Source of the DNA: Bacteroidia bacterium
GTDB lineage: Bacteria; Bacteroidota; Bacteroidia; Cytophagales; Cyclobacteriaceae
Length of the DNA stretch: 8,753 nt
Direction of reading: 5' to 3'
NCBI GenBank assembly: GCA_025356795.1
Contig: JANXRR010000122.1
Location: forward strand, 1 to 8,753
Shown piece by piece: positions 1 through 7,103 of the stretch (position 1 is its first letter; each line of letters opens with the position of its first letter). The translations under genes were made by a program, and so were the position numbers. Below the pieces are notes generated by a model. The model was not told the DNA's origin and made no database searches. It was given only the letters and a program-made list of their open reading frames with translations.

Positions 1-852
1 GCCGCGCATGGAAAAGTTATCTACATATACGCCCGTTGGTTCTTCAAAACTTGCACCGTACACAAGCAAGCTGTCCGTGGTTTTGAATTGCAATTTTATG
101 GATTGAATATTTTCCTCAGAAATATTAAGCTCTTGAAGTTGATGCTGTGCTTCGAGTGGTTCAGTAAATTTAAGTGTGTCGTTTAGTGTGTATGAGTAAT
201 TAGAAGGAAGTCTGTTTTTCAGAAAAAGTTTTATATGGTGAAAGTTAAATGTTCTTCCTTTTATGGCGGGTTTGTATTCTACTTCATTTTCTTCGAGCGG
301 TATAAAGCAATATCCAGAGGTGCCTAGCGGAATTAATTCATTTTTCTCCCCCACAATCGAAAAGGTTTTCCAATTACTATAGCTGTGTTGAATAGTTGTT
401 CTGAATTTTGAAACTTCCGATGTAATGGGAACAAAGCCAACGCCACGTCCGCCATAGAGGTGTTGAAGTGTATCTCTAAAATTAGCGCAAAGAATATCCC
501 CTTCAATAAATGAATCGCCAAAGAAGGCAACTCTCACGGGCTTCCTTCGACTATTCTTTAAAGAAGAGAAGAAAAATCCCAATCCACTTTTATCCGAACT
601 AAAATCTTCAATGTTAGTATTTCTACTTTCTACAGAATCAATTTTTAATGAAAAATTCTTACTTGAGTCCGCTTGATTTATTTGTTGAGCAACTACAGTC
701 ATTGTTGTGTCTTCTTGAATATCTTTAATGATATTTATTTTTTTGAATTTTATGTTTCCTACGGTAAACTCTCCTATTAATGACACTAATAAGAGAGAAG
801 CTAGTATAACCAGAATAATTAAAATAGATTGTGTGATATGATTTTTACTCAT
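1..852 (-). CDS. SGNH/GDSL-type hydrolase or acyl-esterase, exported, C-terminus missing at window edge
   Basis: A reading frame of 284 codons starts at ATG 852 and runs off the left edge without a stop, so the C-terminal part, including the expected Asp-x-x-His block, is not visible. Residues 8-27 form one hydrophobic segment, a signal anchor or uncleaved signal peptide, placing the enzyme in the periplasm. The SGNH block I is at 111-119 (FGDSFIEGD), with Ser114 as the expected nucleophile, followed by a Gly-rich GGRGVGFVP stretch (134-142) and VDNFSMRG at the visible end (277-284). This block order is what I know from Bacteroidota SGNH proteins thought to act on O-acyl groups of envelope polysaccharides or peptidoglycan; the substrate here is not determined. 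It is the third gene of an operon, 26 bases after the DUF218 gene. The start is the first in-frame ATG and gives a sensible membrane anchor. The fold is sure, the substrate is not. Confidence 0.85.
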   Translation of the reverse strand, partial: MSKNHITQSILIILVILASLLLVSLIGEFTVGNIKFKKINIIKDIQEDTTMTVVAQQINQADSSKNFSLKIDSVESRNTNIEDFSSDKSGLGFFFSSLKNSRRKPVRVAFFGDSFIEGDILCANFRDTLQHLYGGRGVGFVPITSEVSKFRTTIQHSYSNWKTFSIVGEKNELIPLGTSGYCFIPLEENEVEYKPAIKGRTFNFHHIKLFLKNRLPSNYSYTLNDTLKFTEPLEAQHQLQELNISEENIQSIKLQFKTTDSLLVYGASFEEPTGVYVDNFSMRG

Positions 853-869
853 AAATTCTTAGAGAATTT
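853..869. repeat. Perfect 7-bp inverted repeat directly before the SGNH start codon
   Basis: The plus strand reads AAATTCT-TAG-AGAATTT, with the arms at 853-859 and 863-869. On the mRNA this small AT-rich hairpin ends at the base before the ATG at 852, where a ribosome binding site would lie. It may be chance in AT-rich DNA, or it may lower translation of the third gene in the operon. There is no T-run, so it is not a terminator. Confidence 0.35.
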
Positions 870-878
870 CCACTAAGA

Positions 879-1640
879 TTAAATGTAACCTGCTGCTTTG
901 TAGATGATACAACCGATCACTTCTTTGAAAAGTAGTTGCCAAAACCACAAGGCGTTTGTGCTTGGTATAACAATCTTCTCGAACGTGAACTCTGTTCTAT
1001 GAGAAAGCAAATCTGTTGAAAATGCTTGAGCTGGGAAATTTACTTTATTAAAACAGGCTTGAGACCGTCTCATGTGATTAGCCGATGTAATTAATAAGCA
1101 ATCTTCTGGCTTTACTTGTGGAGTTAAAATCTTAGCGACTTCAATAGAAGATTCATGTGTATTTCTAGATATTGATTCGGTGAGTATATCATCTTTGGAA
1201 ACGCCCATGATTTCTAATACTTGTGCAATTTGATCAGCCTCTAAAAGTCTTTTTTTCACCAAGGTGCCACTACCACCGCTAATTAAAAATTTTTCGATCA
1301 CGCCTATTTTATATAGATGAACAGCGTGTGTAACTCGGTCAAGCCCTAAAAATATCCGATCGTCATAGTCTGCATGGATTTTTGTAAACCCACTAAGAAT
1401 GATTGCTACTTTATAATGTTTCTTTAATGAACTGTAACGCACAGGTGCAACTTCCCATGCTCGCATAGCTTCGTTGGCAATAAAATCGTTACTAAAAAAA
1501 AGCATCAAAACCAGCCCAATCTTAAAGAGGAGCTTCTTCTTCCTTTCATTTTTAGTTGATGCTGAAAAAACAAATAGCCCTATAATAATAACAAAGGGTA
1601 TTGTTAAAAAATGTAGAATTTTAGATAGAACATAAAACAT
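879..1640 (-). CDS. DUF218 / ElyC-SanA-YdcF family membrane protein
   Basis: This 253-residue protein has two N-terminal hydrophobic segments (about 5-27 and 38-54) separated by a basic stretch (NERKKK), then a DUF218 domain (about 77-250). Visible family motifs are ILSG (81-84), SGGSG (121-125), Glu134, ESISRNTHES (155-164) and SANHMRR (186-192). Length and the two-helix anchor match E. coli ElyC (about 259 residues), a factor for peptidoglycan and envelope biogenesis, better than the shorter SanA or YdcF; orthology is inferred only. The DUF218 domain would face the periplasm. ATG 1640 lies 3 bases after the stop of the ABC transporter gene, so the two are almost certainly co-transcribed and perhaps translationally coupled. 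No canonical Shine-Dalgarno sequence is seen, which is usual in Bacteroidota. The polar conserved residues suggest binding of a phosphate-containing or nucleotide-like ligand, but no enzymatic activity can be assigned. Confidence 0.88.
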   Translation of the reverse strand: MFYVLSKILHFLTIPFVIIIGLFVFSASTKNERKKKLLFKIGLVLMLFFSNDFIANEAMRAWEVAPVRYSSLKKHYKVAIILSGFTKIHADYDDRIFLGLDRVTHAVHLYKIGVIEKFLISGGSGTLVKKRLLEADQIAQVLEIMGVSKDDILTESISRNTHESSIEVAKILTPQVKPEDCLLITSANHMRRSQACFNKVNFPAQAFSTDLLSHRTEFTFEKIVIPSTNALWFWQLLFKEVIGCIIYKAAGYI

Positions 1641-1643
1641 GTG

Positions 1644-4600
1644 TTACATCCGCTTAGGAATAGGATTTGAGATAGAACCTAAACCATCAATTATTTTCCG
1701 TAGAATTTCAAAATATAATGTGAGCGAAAGAAAAAATGTCATCGACCAAATTACTCCAATATTAAAATAAAGTGTGTCGATGTTCTTGTTTAAGAAATGT
1801 TTTGCAGGCATATAAAATTGCGCATCAAAATCAACCATGTGATCAGGATCGGGATCCTTATAAATAGGATATATTTTCTGAATTAGTTTCCCATCTTTTT
1901 CAATTATTCTATTTGATTCTTGGGTATTCTTTACAAGTTCAGCAATAGCTTCATTCTGATAAGCCAATCTAAAGTTTTCAAAATCTTTTTCTTTTTCTGC
2001 TGTGCTCGTCATTCTATTTATTTTTTTCTCTTTTTCTTTATCAGCTTTATTATATCGGCTTATATAGAATTTCTTTAAGGTCTCTATCACCAATGTGGTT
2101 TCTTTAAAAACTGAGGAATCAAATTTTGATAACTGTAAATCATTTAGCCTTTTAAAATCAACACTGCTGATGTCTTCCAGTTCGTTTCCTAATTCTTTTT
2201 TGAGCAACCCTAAATCCTTTTCTACAATATTTTTGATACCTACTTCGGAGGTTTTATAATTAAGGTTTACAAATGCAAGTTTTGATTCCAACTCTGGTAG
2301 GTAATAAATTTTTTTATAGTCGGCTTCTGACATGGTTTTATCAAACTTATAGAATTCTTTTTCAAATCTATTGTCTTTATACTGGGCCACCATTGAAGCT
2401 TCAAAAGCCCACCGAGAGGCCATCAAATCTCCCACAAAAGGAACGGTAGCAGTATTTCCTATGCTCGGATTCAATTTATCAAAGCGAACAACCACGCCAC
2501 TTAAAATCAATTGTGGAATTAGTAGAATGGGTATTAAAATGTAGATGGTAACTGCCGAGTTGAATGCCGAGGAAATATTGAGTCCTAATAAATTAGCGAA
2601 GCATGAAACTGTAAATAGAATTGGCCAATGGATAAAAAACATTCCTTTGATTTCCAGAATTGAATTTCCCACCATGACAAATAAAAGCGTTTGGATTGCC
2701 GAAATGAAAAACAAAATTGAAATCTTGGAAATGATATAACTGCTTCTACTGAGATGCAAAAATGCTTCGCGCTTCAATATTTTTCTATCGCGAATTATTT
2801 CTTCAGCCGATACAGTAAGTCCCATAAACAGGGCTACGATCACGCTCATAAAAAAATAGGCCGGAAGATTTAGATTCTTGCTGAAAATATACTCTACTCT
2901 AAATTGATCATCTATGTTATGATACCTTACTATAAAAGCCAGTATGAACGCCAGTAGGGGAGCTTCTACTAAATTGATGATCAGATATTGCTGATTGCTC
3001 AGCTTAGAAAACATATCGCGCAGCGAAAACAAATGTGTTTGTTTGAGCCAGCTAGGAATGTGAAGAGTTGAATGAGGCACTTCACTGGTGGGACTTACTT
3101 TTGGAATACTCGTTTTTTCTTTAAAAATTTTGTTCCAATGTTCTGGGAGGAATTTCCGCTCATTTGTAAAATTCCCAAACTCATTGATAACCTTTGTTTC
3201 AATGATGTTAAAAATTTGTTCTGGGTTTACATTCCCACACGAGTGACACTCACCTTGTTCGCTATTAACCAAGTTGATATTTTGCTTAAAAAAAGTAACT
3301 GCATCCACTGGGTTACCATAGTAAATTTGAAATCCTCCGGTGTCTAAAACAACGAGCTTATCAAACATTTTGAAGATGTCTGACGATGGTTGATGGATAA
3401 CTGCAAAAACAAGTTTACCTTTTAAAGAAAGTTCTTTTAATAAATCGATAATATTTTCTGAATCTCGCGAAGAGAGTCCTGATGTAGGCTCATCTACAAA
3501 TAAAACGGCTGGCTCTCGCAATAACTCTAAGCCAATGTTTAGTCGCTTTCGTTGCCCGCCACTTATCGTTTTTCTTAGCGGAGAGCCTACCTTCAAATTT
3601 TTAGTTTCAGAAAGGCCCAAATCATCTAATGTTGTTTTAACCAGCGCCTCAATTTCTAGTTCTGTTAAATGACTAAAACACAACTTGGCAGCGAAATAAA
3701 GATTTTGATAAACCGTAAGATCTTCAATTAGCAAGTCATCTTGTGGCACAAATCCAATCACTCCTTCAATCTTATCCGGATGCTTATGAATGTTAATGCC
3801 ATTGATGAGCACTTCTCCTTTGGAAGGTTTTTCAGTTCCATTAAGTACATGAAGCAGCGTTGATTTGCCTGCACCGCTAGCGCCCATTAATGCAATCAAC
3901 TTTCCAGAATCTTCGGCAATATTTATTTCCCTTAGACCAAGCCTATTATTTTTGAATTCGTAAAAAATATCTTTGGCCTCAAATGTAAAGCTATGTGAGT
4001 CAGTATATTTCTTGAATTGATTTAAAATATCACCGTAATAGACGGGGTCAGCGGAATCCCAGCGAATACTGCTACCGGTTGCTAGTGCGTTGATGTTTCC
4101 AGATTTTTGAGGAACGCCATTCAAATAAATATCTGAATGACCAATAAATTTAAAAAAGTAGAGATTCGTATTTTTCATATACAGAATGGAAATAAAACCA
4201 TCCAATTCTTTACGGAAAATATGCTTGTTGCTTCCTGCTTTCTTTTGTGAATTTATAATGAGTATATCTTCCATTGAAGATTCTTCTGCGTTAGTGCTCA
4301 ACACAAAAGTTTTGATTAAGCTAATATCATCCTTCGATATGTTGAAAGCGCTTCCTATTTTTTGCGCCAGCTTTTCTTCTTGTGCAGAAATTGCTCCATC
4401 AGCTAAAATTATGCACATGAGCTCAATCATGATCACCGTCTTTTGCTTTTGATCCACCTCTTTGTTGATTCCTTCACAAATTAAATCAATCAGCGACTCC
4501 TCTTGTTGTGCAGTAGTTTTTGAAAACTCAACGCAATATTCGTCAAAGATGATGAGGTGTGAAGCAACCGATTTTTGACTTAGATGATCAGCCAAAAATG

Positions 4601-4694
4601 TTTCTATATGATCTCTCTCTTGCTTGGTTACAGAATCTTCTTTTGCCACTAATGCAAAAAGTCGCATGATGGCTTTCAGTACAGGTTCGCTCAT
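1644..4694 (-). CDS. TerB-like / FHA-like / ABCG-type ABC transporter fusion protein
   Basis: A 1016-residue half-transporter in ABCG (White) order, ATPase before membrane domain. Residues 1-130 look like a TerB-type helical domain with two related half motifs (KEDSVTKQE at 18-26, ADGAISAQEE at 98-107). Residues 160-235 look like a degenerate FHA-like beta domain (YLNG at 190-193) lacking the usual Arg/Ser/His phosphothreonine-binding set. The ATPase is complete: Walker A GASGAGKST (271-279), Q-loop Gln318, signature SGGQ (378-381), Walker B LFVDEP (398-403) and H-loop His434. CHSCG follows at 483-487. Membrane segments lie near 570-590, 611-630, 652-676, 684-708, 714-736 and 974-999. The TM5-TM6 loop (about 737-972), rich in charged and helical sequence, is several times larger than in standard ABCG proteins and should face the periplasm. 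It is first in an operon with DUF218 and SGNH genes. It should export an unknown substrate as a dimer. Confidence 0.9.
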   Translation of the reverse strand: MSEPVLKAIMRLFALVAKEDSVTKQERDHIETFLADHLSQKSVASHLIIFDEYCVEFSKTTAQQEESLIDLICEGINKEVDQKQKTVIMIELMCIILADGAISAQEEKLAQKIGSAFNISKDDISLIKTFVLSTNAEESSMEDILIINSQKKAGSNKHIFRKELDGFISILYMKNTNLYFFKFIGHSDIYLNGVPQKSGNINALATGSSIRWDSADPVYYGDILNQFKKYTDSHSFTFEAKDIFYEFKNNRLGLREINIAEDSGKLIALMGASGAGKSTLLHVLNGTEKPSKGEVLINGINIHKHPDKIEGVIGFVPQDDLLIEDLTVYQNLYFAAKLCFSHLTELEIEALVKTTLDDLGLSETKNLKVGSPLRKTISGGQRKRLNIGLELLREPAVLFVDEPTSGLSSRDSENIIDLLKELSLKGKLVFAVIHQPSSDIFKMFDKLVVLDTGGFQIYYGNPVDAVTFFKQNINLVNSEQGECHSCGNVNPEQIFNIIETKVINEFGNFTNERKFLPEHWNKIFKEKTSIPKVSPTSEVPHSTLHIPSWLKQTHLFSLRDMFSKLSNQQYLIINLVEAPLLAFILAFIVRYHNIDDQFRVEYIFSKNLNLPAYFFMSVIVALFMGLTVSAEEIIRDRKILKREAFLHLSRSSYIISKISILFFISAIQTLLFVMVGNSILEIKGMFFIHWPILFTVSCFANLLGLNISSAFNSAVTIYILIPILLIPQLILSGVVVRFDKLNPSIGNTATVPFVGDLMASRWAFEASMVAQYKDNRFEKEFYKFDKTMSEADYKKIYYLPELESKLAFVNLNYKTSEVGIKNIVEKDLGLLKKELGNELEDISSVDFKRLNDLQLSKFDSSVFKETTLVIETLKKFYISRYNKADKEKEKKINRMTSTAEKEKDFENFRLAYQNEAIAELVKNTQESNRIIEKDGKLIQKIYPIYKDPDPDHMVDFDAQFYMPAKHFLNKNIDTLYFNIGVIWSMTFFLSLTLYFEILRKIIDGLGSISNPIPKRM

Positions 4695-4717
4695 TTCAAT
4701 TTATGATTAAAGTAAGC

Positions 4718-4725
4718 TAAAGATA
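4718..4725 (-). promoter_or_regulatory. Possible -7 element for the ABC transporter operon
   Basis: On the minus strand the sequence TATCTTTA matches the Bacteroidota -7 consensus TAnnTTTG at all fixed positions but the last, and lies 23 bases before the ATG at 4694, after the terminator of the preceding gene. I see no convincing TTTG-type -33 element at the right distance, so this is only a candidate. Its position between a terminator and an operon start is the main support. Confidence 0.25.
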
Positions 4726-4749
4726 ATAAATCTGTTGAAATGGTAGAAT

Positions 4750-4783
4750 AAAAAAAGGATTGATAATCAAATCAATCCTTTTT
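4750..4783 (-). terminator. Rho-independent terminator of the lipoprotein gene
   Basis: The minus strand reads AAAAAGGATTGAT, a TTGATT loop, then ATCAATCC followed by a run of seven T. The core 8-bp stem (4757-4764 with 4771-4778) extends to 13 bp with A-T pairs. It begins about 20 bases after the stop codon at 4803. It should end transcription of the lipoprotein gene and insulate the ABC transporter operon downstream. The other strand has only five T after the stem, but there is no plus-strand gene to serve. Confidence 0.88.
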
Positions 4784-4802
4784 AAAAGGAGGTAAATAAT
4801 TC

Positions 4803-5696
4803 TTATTCTGTAATTGACTTACGAAGTTTGGCCACTAGTTTTGTTATCTCTTCCAAGTTCTTGTCATTAAGCACTTCACTGCCTTTATTATTTTTTATCT
4901 GCTCGTCAATATTCAACGCTTTATAATAAGTTTGAAGAGAGGTCAACTCAGTTAAAATAGTTATGATAGGTTCTTCATCAGGCTTTACTGTGGAGAGCAT
5001 CTTTACCAATTCATTAACTGATTTTTCTTGTTCAAGAATAATCCTAACTAAGGGTGTAAGGATAAGGTTTCGTTGATCGGTTGGAAGAAGGTTTTTTGGA
5101 TATGTAGAAATAACACCTGTAGTAATATAAAGACCTTCTACAAAACTACCTGCTACAATAAGTGCTGCTAATTTATTTCTGCTATCATCTCTTAAATATA
5201 CATCTGTTTTTTGGATAGCTTTATCCAGCAAAGTGGCTAAAGAATCTTTATTGGAAATATTTGCTTCAAAGGTTTTAAGAACATCGGAATCGAATGACCC
5301 GATAACACCTAAATGATCAGCAAGGGTTTTGGCGGTGCTCAAGTAGTCGATCGCTTCCTGAGTTTTATCATAAGAGCTAAGGTAGCCAATATCGGAGGCA
5401 TAGACTCCTAAATTAAGTGCCGCCTTATCAGTTTTTGTAGTATAGTTATCAGCTTTTTTTCTGTCGTTAAGGAGACTTTGATTAAAGTCAGCACCCGTTA
5501 ATTGAAGTAAATAGGGTATTTCGTGAGGAGAAGGTATGTTATAGACTACATCTTGAATCTCATTTTTTAAAGATTCTTCAGCTTCTTTAAAATCATCGGA
5601 TTTTGAATCATCCTCTTTTGTTGATGATCCGCACGACCAAAGACCTAAGGAAAGACATAGTACAGTACAAATAGTTCTAAGAAAGGTGAATTTCAT
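4803..5696 (-). CDS. Conserved Bacteroidota lipoprotein of unknown function
   Basis: A 297-residue protein that begins with a clear lipoprotein signal peptide: basic start, hydrophobic core (about 8-19) and lipobox LWSC with the lipidated Cys at 22. The mature end is CGSSTKEDDSKSDDF (22-36), acidic and resembling the export signals that send Bacteroidota lipoproteins to the cell surface, so outer-membrane, perhaps surface, placement is inferred. The rest is predicted mostly helical without catalytic motifs that I recognise. Conspicuous patches are IPSPHEIPYLL (54-64), ALNLGVYASDIGYLSSYD (93-110) and AGSFVEGLYITTG (182-194). I recall similar proteins in this phylum annotated only as hypothetical. 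The gene stands alone: it is 183 bases from the kinase upstream and is closed by a strong terminator. The ATG at 5696 is fixed by the signal peptide. No function is proposed. Confidence 0.85.
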   Translation of the reverse strand: MKFTFLRTICTVLCLSLGLWSCGSSTKEDDSKSDDFKEAEESLKNEIQDVVYNIPSPHEIPYLLQLTGADFNQSLLNDRKKADNYTTKTDKAALNLGVYASDIGYLSSYDKTQEAIDYLSTAKTLADHLGVIGSFDSDVLKTFEANISNKDSLATLLDKAIQKTDVYLRDDSRNKLAALIVAGSFVEGLYITTGVISTYPKNLLPTDQRNLILTPLVRIILEQEKSVNELVKMLSTVKPDEEPIITILTELTSLQTYYKALNIDEQIKNNKGSEVLNDKNLEEITKLVAKLRKSITE

Positions 5697-5879
5697 GGTT
5701 TATTAGGTTTATCTCCCAATTTTAACACATTTTTTCATTTCCTTAAAGAAGTCAGGATTTTATTTTGGAATTACTTTTAAAAGCCAATCAAAAAGTCGAA
5801 CGATTTAATTTTTTATGGACTCCCATAGCTCGAAAACCTAGACACTACTTGACCTTGTTGAAAGTACTTTCGTTGGGCT
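5697..5879. other. Intergenic region between kinase and lipoprotein genes, with a 12-bp palindrome
   Basis: These 183 bases hold no coding frame that I trust. The perfect palindrome GAAAGTACTTTC lies at 5860-5871, 8 bases past the kinase stop codon; it has no T-run, so it is a poor terminator and could be a protein-binding site or chance. A short TATGG/CCATA inverted repeat lies near 5814-5828. The minus strand before the lipoprotein start has TAAAATTG, one base off the TAnnTTTG -7 consensus, without a matching -33 element. Whether the lipoprotein has its own promoter is therefore undecided. Confidence 0.4.
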
Positions 5880-7085
5880 TTAATTTAAAAGGGCTCGTTT
5901 TAAAATTATTTTAAACTCAGCACCTTTTTCTTTGCCATTTCCAAATTCAAGAACTCCTTTGTTTAAGTTTAAAAATTCTTGGATCAATGGAAGGCCAAGC
6001 CCTGTGCCTTTTTCTCCTTCAGTTCCGCGTTTGCTTTTTATTGCCCCAAGAGAGAAAGTGCTTTGTCTAAAATCTGGTGGTATGCCAGTGCCATTATCAG
6101 CAACACTAATTTCAATTAATTCAGATGAAAGGCTAGTGGCTTTTATTTTTATTGCTCCACCTGATGGCGTAAACTTGATAGCATTGTTGATTAGGTTCCG
6201 GATAACAAAAGCTATTTGATCAGAATCTGCATAAAAGCATGCCGAAGGTTCTATTGAAACAGTAACGGTTATGTTTTTTTTGTGAGCAATGGGTTCATAT
6301 ACATTCAAAATAGTTGCCATCATTTTCTCGACAGATACGTGCGTGGGTTGAGTGGTATATTCTTGCATTTGCACCTGTGCCCAAGTAAGTAGGTTATCTG
6401 CCATAGCTATTGTAGAATCGAGCGATACCTGTAACTCCTCAGTTATTTTAATTAATTCTTCCTTACTTATTTTGGTGGCGTTTTTTTGTATGAAATCAGA
6501 AAATGTTTTCATTGAATTGAGCGGGCTCTTAAGATCATGCATCACAATGCCGAAAAACTTATCTTTAGTTTGATTCAGCTTTCCTAGTTGTTTGTTTTGT
6601 ATTGATATCAATTCGGCTTGTTCATTTAAAGCAGTATATGAATTGCCCAATTCAAGTAATAAATCGATCGCTTTTTGCTTCTCAAGAATTAATTCCTTTT
6701 CAAATTGTTTTCGCTGTCGAATTTCAAATACTGCTGTGTAATAAAGGGTGTGATTGCTATTGTTATCTTTTGAAGATACGGAGTTTATAAGCACAGATAC
6801 TTTGTGGCCATCTTTTTTTAGCAACTCAAAATTAATTTCTTTTGCTACTCCACTTATTTTTAGCAAAGGTGAGTAGTGCGTTTCGTAATAAATTTTCCCA
6901 CCCATTGTGAGTAGCTCCTGAAACTTTCTTTTCTTTATCAAATCAAAAGGTTCATAACCTACAATGGATAAGAAGATGTCATTACAGTCAATGATTGTTC
7001 CATCGGCTAACGATACAAAGTATCCACACGGCAAAGTATTACAATACCTGTCACTATTAATTTCCAAAACATCTTTCAGCTCCAT
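5880..7085 (-). CDS. Soluble PAS-domain sensor histidine kinase with RsbP-type PAS
   Basis: A 401-residue protein without membrane segments, so cytosolic. Residues about 10-122 form a PAS domain of the type seen in Bacillus RsbP: LPCGYF near the start, YYETHYSPLL (66-75) and KKDGHKVSVLINS (90-102). A coiled coil (about 122-175) leads to a HisKA dimerisation domain with HDLKSPL and phospho-acceptor His183, and then an HATPase domain with N-box Asn301, G1 box DNGTGIP (330-336) and G2 box GTGLGL (360-365). All residues needed for autophosphorylation are present. Bacillus RsbP carries a PP2C phosphatase in place of this kinase core. ATG 7085 is preferred to the in-frame GTG at 7091, with a weak purine-rich GAGTGAGA before it. 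It follows the RsbQ-like gene by 18 bases, so the hydrolase should be its sensory partner. No receiver or DNA-binding domain is fused and no full response regulator is adjacent; the phosphate acceptor is unknown. Confidence 0.92.
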   Translation of the reverse strand: MELKDVLEINSDRYCNTLPCGYFVSLADGTIIDCNDIFLSIVGYEPFDLIKKRKFQELLTMGGKIYYETHYSPLLKISGVAKEINFELLKKDGHKVSVLINSVSSKDNNSNHTLYYTAVFEIRQRKQFEKELILEKQKAIDLLLELGNSYTALNEQAELISIQNKQLGKLNQTKDKFFGIVMHDLKSPLNSMKTFSDFIQKNATKISKEELIKITEELQVSLDSTIAMADNLLTWAQVQMQEYTTQPTHVSVEKMMATILNVYEPIAHKKNITVTVSIEPSACFYADSDQIAFVIRNLINNAIKFTPSGGAIKIKATSLSSELIEISVADNGTGIPPDFRQSTFSLGAIKSKRGTEGEKGTGLGLPLIQEFLNLNKGVLEFGNGKEKGAEFKIILKRALLN

Positions 7086-7103
7086 TCTCACTCTAATTTA
7101 TGG

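Noticed and set aside
333..530. Minus-strand open frame inside the SGNH gene
   Set aside because: It is in a different frame from the SGNH coding frame, whose GDS motif and length are clear.
2545..2739. Plus-strand open frame inside the ABC transporter gene, and similar ones at 3072-3347, 4186-4452, 5932-6219, 6352-6573, 6602-6790 and 7734-7928
   Set aside because: All lie opposite well-supported minus-strand genes and their translations show no recognisable domain or signal.
4787..4792. AGGAGG on the plus strand that looks like a strong Shine-Dalgarno sequence
   Set aside because: No start codon follows at a usable distance on that strand, and the region is the 3' flank of a minus-strand gene; judged to be chance.
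5880..7085. Calling the PAS protein a true RsbP phosphatase
   Set aside because: The C-terminal half has H, N, G1 and G2 boxes of a histidine kinase and none of the PP2C aspartate motifs.
7086..7091. In-frame GTG start for the PAS kinase, two codons upstream
   Set aside because: ATG 7085 has a purine-rich stretch before it and adds no missing domain sequence if chosen.
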